Assembly (NCBI RefSeq): GCF_900111595.1 | Contig: NZ_FOHN01000017.1 | Span: forward strand, 1 to 64,000 | DNA: 64,000 bases | Direction: 5' to 3' | Origin: [Clostridium] polysaccharolyticum | GTDB taxonomy: Bacteria; Bacillota; Clostridia; Lachnospirales; Lachnospiraceae | Part shown: one piece after another, positions 34,949 to 43,939 of the stretch | How positions within the stretch are numbered: position 1 is the stretch's first letter | Layout of the letters: every line of letters starts with the position of its first letter | Notes under the pieces: model-generated | Databases searched by the model: none | What the model was told of the DNA's origin: nothing | Seen by the model: only the letters and a program-made list of their open reading frames with translations | Program-made: the position numbers and the translations under genes

Positions 34949-35902
34949 CTACTGGCGATATCGTGAATAGACTTCCTGAACAGGGCGCTTTATCGCATTT
35001 CGTAAGGCAGATTTGGCAGCATTTACACGTTTTTGTTCACTTTCGTATAGGGACAGAAAGTCTTTTATGTTATCTAAAACATAATAATGACAATCGAAGC
35101 CAAGATGTTTGACTTCTTCCTTAGGTTTCATTCCTAAATTCATTGCTGTCCGAATAGAGGCTAAGTTATTTTTTGCAATAATAGCAAGGATTCGGTTTTC
35201 TTCTAAATGAGTTACTACAAAATGATAGATAGCTAAGATGGCTTCTGTTGCATATCCTTTCTGCTGGTATTCAGGGGAAATAAAATAAGCAAGTTCCAGA
35301 TAAGTATGGCCATTATAATCGGTATTCTGTATTCCAGCCTGTCCTATTAACGTGCCATCTTTTTTAAATACTCCCCAAAGACCGTAATCAAAGAATTCGT
35401 ATTGACAGGTTATATAATGCTTATGTTTCTTAAGTTCTTCTTCTAAAGAACTTAGTTTAGGAAGAAAACGGGTTATTGCTTCTTTCTGGCGAATAGCATA
35501 AAGCTTAGGAAAGTCGGCTAGGGAAAGTTCTTGTAAATAAAAACGTTTTGATGTGCATATGGTTAATGGAAGGTGATGGGCACGTTTCCACTGGTTTTCC
35601 AGATATTCACAAGTTAAAGCTTCTAATCTGTCATAATAGCATACAGGTTTCCACTGAGAATCAGAAAGAGTATTTTCCCACTTTTCGATATAAGGAATAC
35701 GCTGCTTAATAGCAAACTGAATGCCTTGTGCGGTTTCTGCAACAATTAAAGTGGATTCTGGTGAAAATGCTGTTTCCGGCAAAGATTCCGGATTCCATAG
35801 TGATTGTATTTCAAGCATCTCTAAATTATTAAGGAGCTGACAGATAATATTATTTACCGTTTGTTCTGAAAAAAATAGAATCGTTTTTAGTTCCATGCTC
35901 AT
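34949..35902 (-). CDS. GNAT-family N-acetyltransferase with extra N-terminal domain
   Basis: A 317-residue protein. Residues ~120-285 form a RimJ/RimL-type acetyltransferase domain, with LELAYFISPEYQQKGYATEA as the acetyl-CoA pyrophosphate loop (Q-x-x-G-Y-A) and NLASIRTAMNLGM at its end. The first ~110 residues (TILFFSEQTVNNIICQLLN, STLIVAETAQGI) are not acetyltransferase and have a Rossmann-like strand-helix rhythm; I do not recognise them. The last 30 residues are basic. Substrate is unknown, possibly a protein N-terminus or an amine. It is transcribed alone. Confidence 0.82.
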   Translation of the reverse strand: MSMELKTILFFSEQTVNNIICQLLNNLEMLEIQSLWNPESLPETAFSPESTLIVAETAQGIQFAIKQRIPYIEKWENTLSDSQWKPVCYYDRLEALTCEYLENQWKRAHHLPLTICTSKRFYLQELSLADFPKLYAIRQKEAITRFLPKLSSLEEELKKHKHYITCQYEFFDYGLWGVFKKDGTLIGQAGIQNTDYNGHTYLELAYFISPEYQQKGYATEAILAIYHFVVTHLEENRILAIIAKNNLASIRTAMNLGMKPKEEVKHLGFDCHYYVLDNIKDFLSLYESEQKRVNAAKSALRNAIKRPVQEVYSRYRQ

Positions 35903-35954
35903 AAACCTTTCTACATTATTGTCAGATATATTATAACAAAAGAGAGCAGAAAAG

Positions 35955-35989
35955 AAAAACAGACATCTTATGGAAGGACGTCTGTTTTT
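35955..35989 (-). terminator. Terminator of the CmpB-like gene
   Basis: AAAAACAGAC and GTCTGTTTTT are perfectly complementary around a 15-base loop, which contains the stop codon of the gene. The long A and T runs would let it work in both directions. Confidence 0.85.
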
Positions 35990-36399
35990 GTGTTATTTCG
36001 GTTCAGTATTTTTTCATAAAGCAATCCTACTACAAACCAGATGGGTATATAATCAAAGCGAATCACACCATCAAAGTCGAATTTAGATTTGCTGTAATCC
36101 CAAGGACACGCTCCAAATTTTTTCAGAAGTTCTCCTGTTACCAATTCAGTGATAAGGATTAATAAAGAGTACACACCTCCTCGCAAAAGAGTGCATTGAG
36201 ATTTGATTTTTTTACTGATTGGGTAAATAAAAGCGGCCATTCCATAGATAGGGAACATCCAAAGGGAGGTATGGCAGGTTAATTTCCGGTCAAAATTTTT
36301 ACCAATTAGACTTCCAAGACCTGTCCAGAGACATTCCAAGCACCATCCTATGACACCGCAAAAGAGGAATTTAACAAACATTTTGTGTTTCATGAACAT
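35968..36399 (-). CDS. CmpB-like (putative ABC-transporter type IV) membrane protein
   Basis: A 143-residue membrane protein with about four helices. It matches the PF06541-type family, with GWCLECLWTGLGSL near residue 18, LWMFPIYGMAAFIYP, LITELVTGELL and the WDYS motif. The function is unknown despite the ABC label; no ATPase is nearby. The start may be the first ATG or an internal ATG four codons later (MKHKMFVKF). It is convergent with nothing and divergent from folA. Confidence 0.78.
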   Translation of the reverse strand: MFMKHKMFVKFLFCGVIGWCLECLWTGLGSLIGKNFDRKLTCHTSLWMFPIYGMAAFIYPISKKIKSQCTLLRGGVYSLLILITELVTGELLKKFGACPWDYSKSKFDFDGVIRFDYIPIWFVVGLLYEKILNRNNTKTDVLP

Positions 36400-36464
36400 A
36401 GTATTTGTTCTGCATGGTTTTTCATACCTCTAAAGCAATACCTATTATATCCAGTGCAAACAGC

Positions 36465-36493
36465 TTTACATAGGTCAGCTAAGATTGTATAAT
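36465..36493 (+). promoter_or_regulatory. Sigma-A promoter of folA
   Basis: TTTACA and a perfect TATAAT are separated by 17 bases, about 30 bases before the start. Confidence 0.75.
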
Positions 36494-36523
36494 ACATGAA
36501 AAAAGTGGTGACGGAGGATGCAC

Positions 36524-37030
36524 ATGAAATTAATCGCTGCAGTAGATAGTAACTGGGGAATTGGTTTGAATAATCAGCTGCTTGTGAATATTCCATCAGA
36601 TAAAAGATATTTTAAAGCATTGACAGAACATCAGGTAGTTGTTATGGGAAGAAAAACATATGAGAGTCTGCCAGGAAAAAGAGCTCTTGAAAACCGTGTA
36701 AATATTATTTTGACAAAAGCTATGGAGTTTCAGGCGAAAGGATTTCTGGCTGCCCATTCCTTAGAAGAACTGTTTGGAATGCTTAGGCAGTTTCAAGAAA
36801 AAGAAGTGTTTGTTATTGGGGGACAAACAGTATATGAACAGCTTCATCCATACTGTGAGGAAGCGTATATAACCAAAATAGAGTATGCATATCATGCAGA
36901 TCGGTTCTGCCCAAATCTTGATCAGCAAAAAGGCTGGACTAGGATTGGCATATCAGAAGAAGAAACCTATTATGATTTAGAATATTATTTTTGTAAATAT
37001 AAAAACCATAAATTCTTAAGGATATCATAA
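36524..37030 (+). CDS. folA: Dihydrofolate reductase
   Basis: A 168-residue dihydrofolate reductase, which regenerates tetrahydrofolate with NADPH. Typical elements are IAAVDSNWGIGLNNQLL, VVVMGRKTYESLPGKRALENR and VFVIGGQTVYEQLHPYCEEAYITKI. The position normally held by the active-site acid after the PW/NxxxxDxK motif is seen in NIPSDKRYFK. The ATG at 36524 is 7 bases after GGAGG; the ATG at 36518 is too close. No thyA is adjacent, which is less usual. Confidence 0.94.
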   Translation: MKLIAAVDSNWGIGLNNQLLVNIPSDKRYFKALTEHQVVVMGRKTYESLPGKRALENRVNIILTKAMEFQAKGFLAAHSLEELFGMLRQFQEKEVFVIGGQTVYEQLHPYCEEAYITKIEYAYHADRFCPNLDQQKGWTRIGISEEETYYDLEYYFCKYKNHKFLRIS

Positions 37031-37046
37031 ATTATGGCAAAAATAC

Positions 37047-37075
37047 TTGAAAAAAATATGTATGGAGTTTATCAT
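37047..37075 (+). promoter_or_regulatory. Sigma-A promoter of ilvE
   Basis: TTGAAA and TATCAT are separated by 17 bases, leaving a leader of about 105 bases. No T-box core motif is visible in that leader. Confidence 0.55.
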
Positions 37076-37190
37076 ATAAAAAAATGACTACTACATTTTA
37101 AGCGAAACTAGTGATAAACCCAATTGAAAAATGTTAGGTGACGTTAGCTTGGATGGATTAGCCGTGGGAAAAAGAGAAAGGATGATATCA

Positions 37191-38261
37191 ATGTTAAATA
37201 TCAGAATTGAAAAAACACAGAACCCAAAGCCAATTCCAGGAGAAGATAATCCATTAAAATTTGGTACTATTTTTACAGATCATATGTTTATTATGAACTA
37301 TGAAACAGGCAAGGGTTGGCATGATCCTAGAATCGTAGAATATCAGCCAATAGTGCTGGAACCTTCAGCGATGGTATTCCATTATGGACAGGAAATGTTT
37401 GAAGGATTAAAAGCTTATCGTACAGACGAAGGAAATGTATTATTGTTCCGCCCAGATAAAAATGCAGAGAGAGCAATGAATACAAATCGCCGTATCTGTA
37501 TCCCTGAAATTCCTGCAGAGGATTTTGTTCAGGCAGTAAAAGAGCTCGTAGCAGTAGACAACGCATGGATTCCTACAAGACCAGGGACATCCTTATACAT
37601 CAGGCCATTTATAATTGCGACAGATCCTTTCTTAGGGGTTCGTCCATCCGACACATATCAGTTTATTGTTATTTGCAGCCCAGTAGGTGCATATTATCCA
37701 GAGGGATTAAATCCTGTTAAGATCTGGATTGAAGACGATTATGTCAGAGCTGTAAAAGGTGGAATTGGTGAAGCTAAAACAGGTGGTAACTATGTTGCTT
37801 CCCTAGCTGCACAGGTAAAAGCCCATGACGAAGGATATTCACAAGTGTTATGGCTTGATGGAGTAGAAAGAAAATATATTGAAGAAGTAGGAGCTATGAA
37901 TATTTTCTTCAAGATTAACGGTACTGTGGTTACTCCTAAATTAAATGGAAGTATTTTGCCAGGTGTAACAAGAAATTCGGTAATTGAATTATGTAAACAT
38001 TGGGGCTTGCCAGTAGAGGAAAGAAAAGTTTCCGTAGATGAATTAGTAGAAGCTGCAAAAACTGGTGCTTTAGAAGAGTGCTGGGGAAGTGGTACAGCAG
38101 CAGTAATTTCACCAGTAGGCCACTTAAGATTTGAAGATAATGTAATGCAGATCAAAGATGGCGGAATTGGTGAGGTAAGCCAGAAATTATATGATACAAT
38201 CACAGGAATCCAGTTAGGAAAAGTCAAAGACGAATTTGGCTGGACTGTACAAGTAAAATAA
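37191..38261 (+). CDS. ilvE: Branched-chain amino acid aminotransferase
   Basis: A 356-residue class IV PLP enzyme that interconverts Val, Leu and Ile with their keto acids. The PLP lysine lies in GEAKTGGNYVASL, preceded by VRAVKGG, with VMPSI-type substrate loop replaced by AMVFHYGQEMFEGLKAY and the later LPGVTRNSVIELC motif. Length fits the longer BCAT subgroup. I choose the ATG at 37191; frames upstream (37131, 37182) are open but add a non-conserved extension. It is alone, not with other ilv genes. Confidence 0.93.
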   Translation: MLNIRIEKTQNPKPIPGEDNPLKFGTIFTDHMFIMNYETGKGWHDPRIVEYQPIVLEPSAMVFHYGQEMFEGLKAYRTDEGNVLLFRPDKNAERAMNTNRRICIPEIPAEDFVQAVKELVAVDNAWIPTRPGTSLYIRPFIIATDPFLGVRPSDTYQFIVICSPVGAYYPEGLNPVKIWIEDDYVRAVKGGIGEAKTGGNYVASLAAQVKAHDEGYSQVLWLDGVERKYIEEVGAMNIFFKINGTVVTPKLNGSILPGVTRNSVIELCKHWGLPVEERKVSVDELVEAAKTGALEECWGSGTAAVISPVGHLRFEDNVMQIKDGGIGEVSQKLYDTITGIQLGKVKDEFGWTVQVK

Positions 38262-38278
38262 TTTAAACATAGAATAAC

Positions 38279-38306
38279 AGGGCTGCCCAGATTGAGGCAG
38301 CCTTTG
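38279..38306 (+). terminator. Terminator after ilvE
   Basis: GGGCTGCC pairs with GGCAGCCT across an 8-base loop, followed by TTTGC; the T run is short. Confidence 0.65.
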
Positions 38307-38326
38307 CTAAAGAGGAAGGTGTAACA

Positions 38327-38917
38327 ATGGAAACAAGACAGATTCCAAAACCAGGTGAATTTTATAGACATTTTAAAATGAAATACTACCAGATTATTGC
38401 AGTAGCAACACATTCGGAGACAAGGGAACAAATGGTGGTATATCAGGCATTATATGAGGATTTTGGAATATACGTTCGTCCACTTGACATGTTCCTTTCC
38501 GAAACCGATCATGACAAATATCCAGATGTGGCACAAAAATACCGGTTTGAAAGGGTAAATAAGCCGTGTGCTGCAGCAGAATCCCTTGAACGTACGGAGC
38601 CAGAACATCCAGCAGCCAGTCAAGAGCCAGAACAGAAGGCATCAGCCCAAATGGATGACATAGAGGTGAAAGAAGAGAGAACAAGCAAGGAACGGGAACA
38701 AGTGATGGATCTTGAAGTGGAGAGATTTCTTGATGCAGACACATACAAGGCAAAGCTGGATATTCTGATGTCTCTAAGAAATGATATTACAGATAAGCAG
38801 CTTCATGATATGGCAGCCGTTTTGGATGTGATAATGGAAGACGGAACCGTTGACGATAAGTTCCTGAGTTTAGTGAACTGTCTTAGAACTATGGCTCGTT
38901 TTGAAGTGAATCGTTAA
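38327..38917 (+). CDS. DUF1653 protein with long variable tail
   Basis: A 196-residue cytoplasmic protein. Residues 6-75 are a DUF1653 domain (PKPGEFYRHFKMKYYQIIAVATHSE, MVVYQALYEDFGIYVRPLDMF). A charged linker rich in Glu and Lys (~85-130) connects to a helical C-terminal part (FLDADTYKAKLDILMSLRN to FLSLVNCLRTMARFEV). Its role is unknown. It precedes the polysaccharide deacetylase by about 80 bases. Confidence 0.8.
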   Translation: METRQIPKPGEFYRHFKMKYYQIIAVATHSETREQMVVYQALYEDFGIYVRPLDMFLSETDHDKYPDVAQKYRFERVNKPCAAAESLERTEPEHPAASQEPEQKASAQMDDIEVKEERTSKEREQVMDLEVERFLDADTYKAKLDILMSLRNDITDKQLHDMAAVLDVIMEDGTVDDKFLSLVNCLRTMARFEVNR

Positions 38918-38996
38918 AGATTGATTGATAGTAAGAATGAAAATAAGAAAATACTGCATATAATGAATTTGATAGAAGGAGTACGAAGGTGACTTC

Positions 38997-39818
38997 ATGT
39001 CAAAAAAATTAGTTGTTGCAGTATTTTTTGTTTTGGCATTATTCATTTGCTATCGAGTGGAACAGAAGGTTTATGAAACAAAGACTTATTCTTATTATAA
39101 GAAACTTGATGCACAAAACGGTGGAATTACAGAAGTTGGTTCAGAACAAGTCTTAGAAAAGGAAGCGGCCAGTGAAAATTTAATTGTAAATCAAAAGAAA
39201 AAAGTGGCTTATCTTACTTTTGATGATGGTCCATCAGAAATTACAAAAGATGTATTGAAAATTCTGGAAGAAAAAGGGGTAAATGCTACGTTTTTTCTTA
39301 TTGGAAATCAGATTACAGAAGATACTATTCCAATCGTAAAACAGTCTATAAAAGATGGAAACTGTATCGGAATTCATACTTACTGCCATGAATGCAAAGT
39401 GATTTATCGTAGTACAGATGCGTATTTAGAGGACTTCAAAAAGGCTTATGACACCATCAAAGAAAAACTTCAAATTGAACCGAAGATTTTCCGTTTTCCA
39501 TGGGGAAGTGCCAATAAGTTTCTGGCAGATATTGAAGAAGAGGTAATCCAAAAGCTTGAGTCGGAAGGTTTTGAATACTTTGACTGGAATGTCAGTGCCG
39601 AAGATTCTGTGGGAAGGCCATCGTCTTATACTATTATGAACAATATTCGAAGAGATTATAAAAAGTATAATAAACCAGTAATTCTAATGCATGATTCGTC
39701 CATTAATAAATTATCTGCACAGACACTGCCACAAGTAATAGAGGAATTAAAACAGGCTGGCTATACATTCGATACACTAGATCACATGGATACTCCGTAT
39801 CAGTACCCAAGAGATTAG
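38997..39818 (+). CDS. Membrane-anchored polysaccharide deacetylase
   Basis: A 273-residue NodB-domain deacetylase that removes N-acetyl (or O-acetyl) groups from cell-wall glycans. An N-terminal helix (KLVVAVFFVLALFICY) acts as signal or anchor, and a linker of about 50 residues leads to the catalytic domain. Motif 1 is TFDDGPS, motif 2 HTYCHE (metal His pair), motif 3 RFPWGS and motif 5 LMHDS. The motif 4 region reads DWNVSAED. In Clostridia such enzymes act on peptidoglycan and give lysozyme resistance, or function in spores. Export and external action are well supported. Confidence 0.9.
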   Translation: MSKKLVVAVFFVLALFICYRVEQKVYETKTYSYYKKLDAQNGGITEVGSEQVLEKEAASENLIVNQKKKVAYLTFDDGPSEITKDVLKILEEKGVNATFFLIGNQITEDTIPIVKQSIKDGNCIGIHTYCHECKVIYRSTDAYLEDFKKAYDTIKEKLQIEPKIFRFPWGSANKFLADIEEEVIQKLESEGFEYFDWNVSAEDSVGRPSSYTIMNNIRRDYKKYNKPVILMHDSSINKLSAQTLPQVIEELKQAGYTFDTLDHMDTPYQYPRD

Positions 39819-39923
39819 AAAAGAGATTAGAAAATAGAAGAAAAACTTACTTGTCCATATGTAGCAATTTTATTTTTATTTTCATATAGTATAGCAATAG
39901 ACTTTTTTAGGAAAGAGGAATAT

Positions 39924-41933
39924 ATGAGCAGGAGAGTTGTTGTAAGATCGTCAGCTAGTGGAAAGAGAAATAATAGGTCTAGAAATCCCCAGACAGAAAA
40001 TCAGCAATCAGGCAATCAGCCAATACAAAATCAAGTAATGGAGAGTTCGGAAACAGTTGTTGGGCAAAATGGGGCTAGACAGTCCAGTGTTGAGGAGCAG
40101 AAAACTTCGGAGAATGCAAAAGGAGGAAGCTTGAATGTTTCAGTAAAGCAAAGTGAAAATTCACAAACCAGCAGTTTACCCAGCAGTTCCAGTATAATTC
40201 AATCTGAGCCTAAGCGAATCGTCACGGGAAAAATGCGAGTGCAGGTAAGAGAAATGGAGAATTTCCAGCCAATTGATGATGCAAGTGTCACTATATATAA
40301 GAATGGAGAAGCCGAAACAGTGATTCGAGAGGTGAAAACCAATGAAAGCGGCCGAACTCCAGTTGTGGAACTGGCAGCAGCCAATGTGCCTGATTCTAAT
40401 GCATTTTATAAAATTCGAGTGAGTGCCGAGGGATATCAAGATGCAGAATTAAGCCAGATTGTTATAGAACCAAATGAGATTGTTGCTGAAAATATTTATC
40501 TGAGTCCTGCATTATATAGTCAGGAAGAGGTTAAGGCAATGGAAACTGCTCCTCCAGTTACGGTAGGTGCTGTCCCAGTTTCGGATGATGCGATCAACGA
40601 AGCAATCAATAACAGCATAGTAAGTGATGATGAAATTAACAATAATGCAGCTGTCAGTAATGGTTCAGAAAATGTTTTGTTTCAAGAGCCAGACCTGCCA
40701 TCTGGGATAGGCAGGCTTCGTGTGGATATAACAAGTATTTTGCGTGCAGCTCCTGTTATTGGGGTGACAGTCCGTGTGTATAACAGTGGGCAGACAGGGA
40801 CACCTCTTCAAGAAGTCACAACCGATGTTATTGGCCGGACTCCTGTTATGGAACTGCCAGCTCCCAATATTGATTACAGTCTTGCTCCATCGGCAGAGCA
40901 GCCTTATGCAAATTATGATCTGTATATAGAGGTTCCTGGTTATGAAAGTGTAGAGATTAATAATATAGAGATTTTGCCAGATGTGCTGGCAATCCAGAAT
41001 ATCAGTCTGATACCATTAGAGGATGTGCAGGGAGAATCAGCAGAACTATTTGTGATTCCTCCACACACATTATATGGGGATTATCCTCCCAAAATTGCAG
41101 AAGCTGAGATAAAACCAGTTGGGCAGTCAGGAGAAATCGTGCTGTCAAAGGTAGTAATTCCAGAATATGTAGTGGTTCATGATGGACCGCCATCGGATCG
41201 TTCCGCAGCCAATTACTATGTAAAATACCGGGACTATGTAAAGAATGTTGCTTCAAGTGAAATATATGCTACATGGCCTGAGGCAACAATTATTGCCAAT
41301 GTTTTGTGTATTCAGTCATTTGTATTGAATAGGGTGTATACGGAATGGTACCGTAACAAAGGGTATCAGTTTACCATTACCAATTCAACAGCATTTGACC
41401 AGAAATATATAGCTGGAAGAAATATATTTGATACGATTTCCGAAATTGTTGATCAGATATTTGCGAATTATATTTCAAGACCGAATATAGAACAGCCATT
41501 GTTTACGCAGTTTTGTGATGGAAGAAGAGTATCCTGCCCTAGATGGCTGTCCCAATGGGGCTCAAAAGCACTAGGAGATCAGGGCTATACAGCAATAGAT
41601 ATTCTTCGTAACTATTATGGAAATGATGTGTATATAGCAACAGCAGAGGAAGTATCTGGCGTACCTTCGTCATGGCCTGGGACAGAACTGGCCATTGGTT
41701 CTAGAGGAGATAAAGTACGTCAGATGCAAAGACAGCTTAATGTGATTTCACAAGGATATCCACTGATTCCTAAAATTGCACAGGATGGTATCTATGGACC
41801 AAAAACAGCAGAAGCTGTGCGCGTGTTCCAGCAGGTATTTAGTCTGCCACAAACTGGAGTAGTGGATTTTGCAACATGGTATAAAATCTCTGAAATTTAT
41901 GTTGGAGTCAGCAGGATAGCGGAACTTAATTAA
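39924..41933 (+). CDS. SpoIID-like protein with two beta-sandwich repeats and a peptidoglycan-binding domain
   Basis: A 669-residue modular protein. After a Ser/Asn/Gln-rich N-terminus (residues 1-90) come two related beta domains (~93-195, starting GKMRVQVREMENFQPIDDA, and ~262-370, starting GIGRLRVDITSILRAAPVIG), each ending in an IxNISL/AENIYLSP strand. Residues ~405-575 resemble the SpoIID/amidase-enhancer domain (VASSEIYATWPEATIIAN, CDGRRVSCPRWLSQWGS, ILRNYYG), and the C-terminus is a PG_binding_1 domain (GSRGDKVRQMQRQL, YGPKTAEAVRVFQQ). There is no signal peptide, which suits a spore-coat or lysis-released protein. Lytic activity is inferred. Confidence 0.78.
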   Translation: MSRRVVVRSSASGKRNNRSRNPQTENQQSGNQPIQNQVMESSETVVGQNGARQSSVEEQKTSENAKGGSLNVSVKQSENSQTSSLPSSSSIIQSEPKRIVTGKMRVQVREMENFQPIDDASVTIYKNGEAETVIREVKTNESGRTPVVELAAANVPDSNAFYKIRVSAEGYQDAELSQIVIEPNEIVAENIYLSPALYSQEEVKAMETAPPVTVGAVPVSDDAINEAINNSIVSDDEINNNAAVSNGSENVLFQEPDLPSGIGRLRVDITSILRAAPVIGVTVRVYNSGQTGTPLQEVTTDVIGRTPVMELPAPNIDYSLAPSAEQPYANYDLYIEVPGYESVEINNIEILPDVLAIQNISLIPLEDVQGESAELFVIPPHTLYGDYPPKIAEAEIKPVGQSGEIVLSKVVIPEYVVVHDGPPSDRSAANYYVKYRDYVKNVASSEIYATWPEATIIANVLCIQSFVLNRVYTEWYRNKGYQFTITNSTAFDQKYIAGRNIFDTISEIVDQIFANYISRPNIEQPLFTQFCDGRRVSCPRWLSQWGSKALGDQGYTAIDILRNYYGNDVYIATAEEVSGVPSSWPGTELAIGSRGDKVRQMQRQLNVISQGYPLIPKIAQDGIYGPKTAEAVRVFQQVFSLPQTGVVDFATWYKISEIYVGVSRIAELN

Positions 41934-41995
41934 TATAAGTATTGCATGGAAAGGTGGCTTGGCTGCCTTTCTGTGAGGAAAGAAAAGGGTGAATT

Positions 41996-43219
41996 ATGTT
42001 AGGATATGCAAGAAGAACACTAGATAAGAAAGTACAGATGAAACCCAAACAAGAGGAAACTTCTAAAGACAATGAGGTGAAAAAAAACAGTGGGGGAAAA
42101 AGTACATTTGAATATCTGCAAATGAATCCGCCTGTTCAGTTGCAGAAAAAGAATAAGGGACAAGGCGGTAAAGTGATTAAAGTAGATCATACGGAGCTTA
42201 ATGGAGATCAGATACAGAATTTGAAGAGGATGCTTATAAATGATTTAACAGCTAATACTCTATTAATTCGTATTGTACAAGTTATGTTAGGGAAAAATGA
42301 GGAAAAGAAGGGTGTTACAGAAGATGATGCGAAAGAAGCAATCATTGATCAGGCGGAGTGCGAATTTGCTGGTTTGACTGAAGGAAAATATTATTCCTAC
42401 CACGCATTTGTGGACGAGGCTTGCTACAGGATAATAAATGCCAAAAAAGGGTCTGGTAAAAAGGGGGGGAATACACCAGGAGGAAGAGAGAATAGTGAAA
42501 TATATTTGGACTTCAAGGAAAATATGCAAGCTGTATATGGTGACAAAACCTTGCATCATATACAGCCCCTTGAAGAGCGTAAGGAAAAGTATGACCCCGC
42601 AAACTCATCTGGGATGACTATAGGCGAATATGAATGGGCTAAAGATAATTTAGTTCTTGGACCTTTAAATACAGATAGAATTTACGATCCTGGAAGTTAT
42701 TTAGATATAGAAGCAGAGGATATTAAAAAGGAGTTTACAAAGAAGCCTGAACATCAGATTCTTGACGTTAAGAAAACCGATAGTAATGCTTTAATTAGTG
42801 AAGAGACTAAGGAGCACCATATGAAGACAAAAATGTTACAGATGTTGTATGAAAAATGTATTGATCACTTTAGAAGTTCTAGTAAACAAGTATATAAAAG
42901 TACGAAAGAAAGGTTAAGTGCTATTATTAATTTGCTTCTCAAAGTAATTCCTCGAATTGAAGTGATAGAAACGGAGCATAAAGAGTGTTTAGATGATTTG
43001 AAGACATGCCAAAAAAATATAGTTGGTATTTCAAACACAGGAAAATATGACACACTTGGTGAGGCCTTAAAAAACTTGGCGAATGCGCTGCTGAATTATG
43101 GTAGAAAACTTGACTGGAAAGAAATGAAGGAAAAAGGTTTGGTTGAAGGTGATTATGTTGAGAATACTGCTTTTAGATTTGATGTTATTGATAAATATAA
43201 GTCAAGAGAAAGTAAATGA
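41996..43219 (+). CDS. Putative HNH-like effector (toxin) of unknown family
   Basis: A 407-residue soluble protein. The N-terminal 60 residues are basic and disordered and contain NPPVQLQKKNKG, reminiscent of the PVQ-type N-termini of DUF4157-related secreted effectors. Around residues 185-235 lies LHHIQP (His187-His188), then DNLVLGPLNTDR with Asn218 and an YDPGSYLD stretch, an HxH...N pattern like HNH nucleases. The C-terminal 150 residues are helical with a Cys-containing coiled coil. It lies directly behind the SpoIID-like protein and before a broken gene. The nuclease role is an inference. Confidence 0.5.
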   Translation: MLGYARRTLDKKVQMKPKQEETSKDNEVKKNSGGKSTFEYLQMNPPVQLQKKNKGQGGKVIKVDHTELNGDQIQNLKRMLINDLTANTLLIRIVQVMLGKNEEKKGVTEDDAKEAIIDQAECEFAGLTEGKYYSYHAFVDEACYRIINAKKGSGKKGGNTPGGRENSEIYLDFKENMQAVYGDKTLHHIQPLEERKEKYDPANSSGMTIGEYEWAKDNLVLGPLNTDRIYDPGSYLDIEAEDIKKEFTKKPEHQILDVKKTDSNALISEETKEHHMKTKMLQMLYEKCIDHFRSSSKQVYKSTKERLSAIINLLLKVIPRIEVIETEHKECLDDLKTCQKNIVGISNTGKYDTLGEALKNLANALLNYGRKLDWKEMKEKGLVEGDYVENTAFRFDVIDKYKSRESK

Positions 43220-43294
43220 TAAGAAAACAAATGCTATTAAAATACAGAATAAATATGTAAACTGTGAGAAGTAAGTATTTATTTACAATTTGAT

Positions 43295-43807
43295 GTGAAG
43301 ACCTCTGAAAATATGTTGTTAAGTAATGGTTCCTATGCAGGCTATGGAACAGGAACAGATGGTAAGGAACTTGTAATAGATGCCAATGGAGATACTGGAA
43401 AGTCTGCAATTGGGGCTGGTAAAAATGCATCAGGTGGCACAGTAAATAAATGGAATTATTCTAGATGGAGCGGACGGAAGTGGAAATGTTTATGGAAAGG
43501 TAACCATAACGGATAAAGTAGATACAAAAGGTGGCTTACTTACTGTGGAAAGTGGCGCAGTTCACTTTTACGACTGGAGACCAGCAGCCAGTGAGCCATT
43601 TCATTTTGAAGTTAAAAATTATAAGACATTAGTGGAAGGGCATTTTGTCGTAGTAACTGGACTGCTTGCTGATCAGGTGAAAAATCAGACAATCCTTGAA
43701 ATATCCTAATTGGAAAAAAATACCATGCAAATTATGAAGAGTTCTTTGACTATGAGGATAATTACAGTAATTATATAGAGTCAAACATTGCTTGCATAAA
43801 GAAATAG
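43295..43807 (+). pseudogene. Broken gene, unknown family, at least two frameshifts
   Basis: The first frame reads LLSNGSYAGYGTGTDGKELV and runs out near 43445. A second frame continues GSGNVYGKVTITDKVDTKGG and VHFYDWRPAASEPFHFEVKN to a stop near 43709, and a third frame continues KYHANYEEFFDYEDNYSNY to TAG at 43807. The three segments read as one protein disrupted by two indels. It may be a secreted or effector-associated protein, as it follows the putative toxin, but I do not recognise it. Sequencing error is a less likely alternative. Confidence 0.6.
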
Positions 43808-43852
43808 CAAATTGCCGAGAAAAATAAGATTATCTTTTTGGTTATAAGTATC

Positions 43853-43886
43853 TGTCAAGAGCACTGTCTTGTTACTTGACTTGACA
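43853..43886 (+). promoter_or_regulatory. Possible operator upstream of nadA
   Basis: TGTCAAG (43853-43859) and CTTGACA (43880-43886) are exact inverted copies 20 bases apart, immediately before the nadABC operon. A niacin-responsive repressor site is a reasonable guess, but I cannot match it to a known consensus. Confidence 0.3.
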
Positions 43887-43939
43887 AAATGAAAAATGAT
43901 AGCCATAATAGAACACAAATAAAATTTGAGGTGGTCCCG

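Noticed and set aside
37031-37190. Possible T-box or leucine leader peptide before ilvE
   Set aside because: The leader is too short for a T-box, no T-box core was seen, and there is no stop codon to end a leader peptide in frame.
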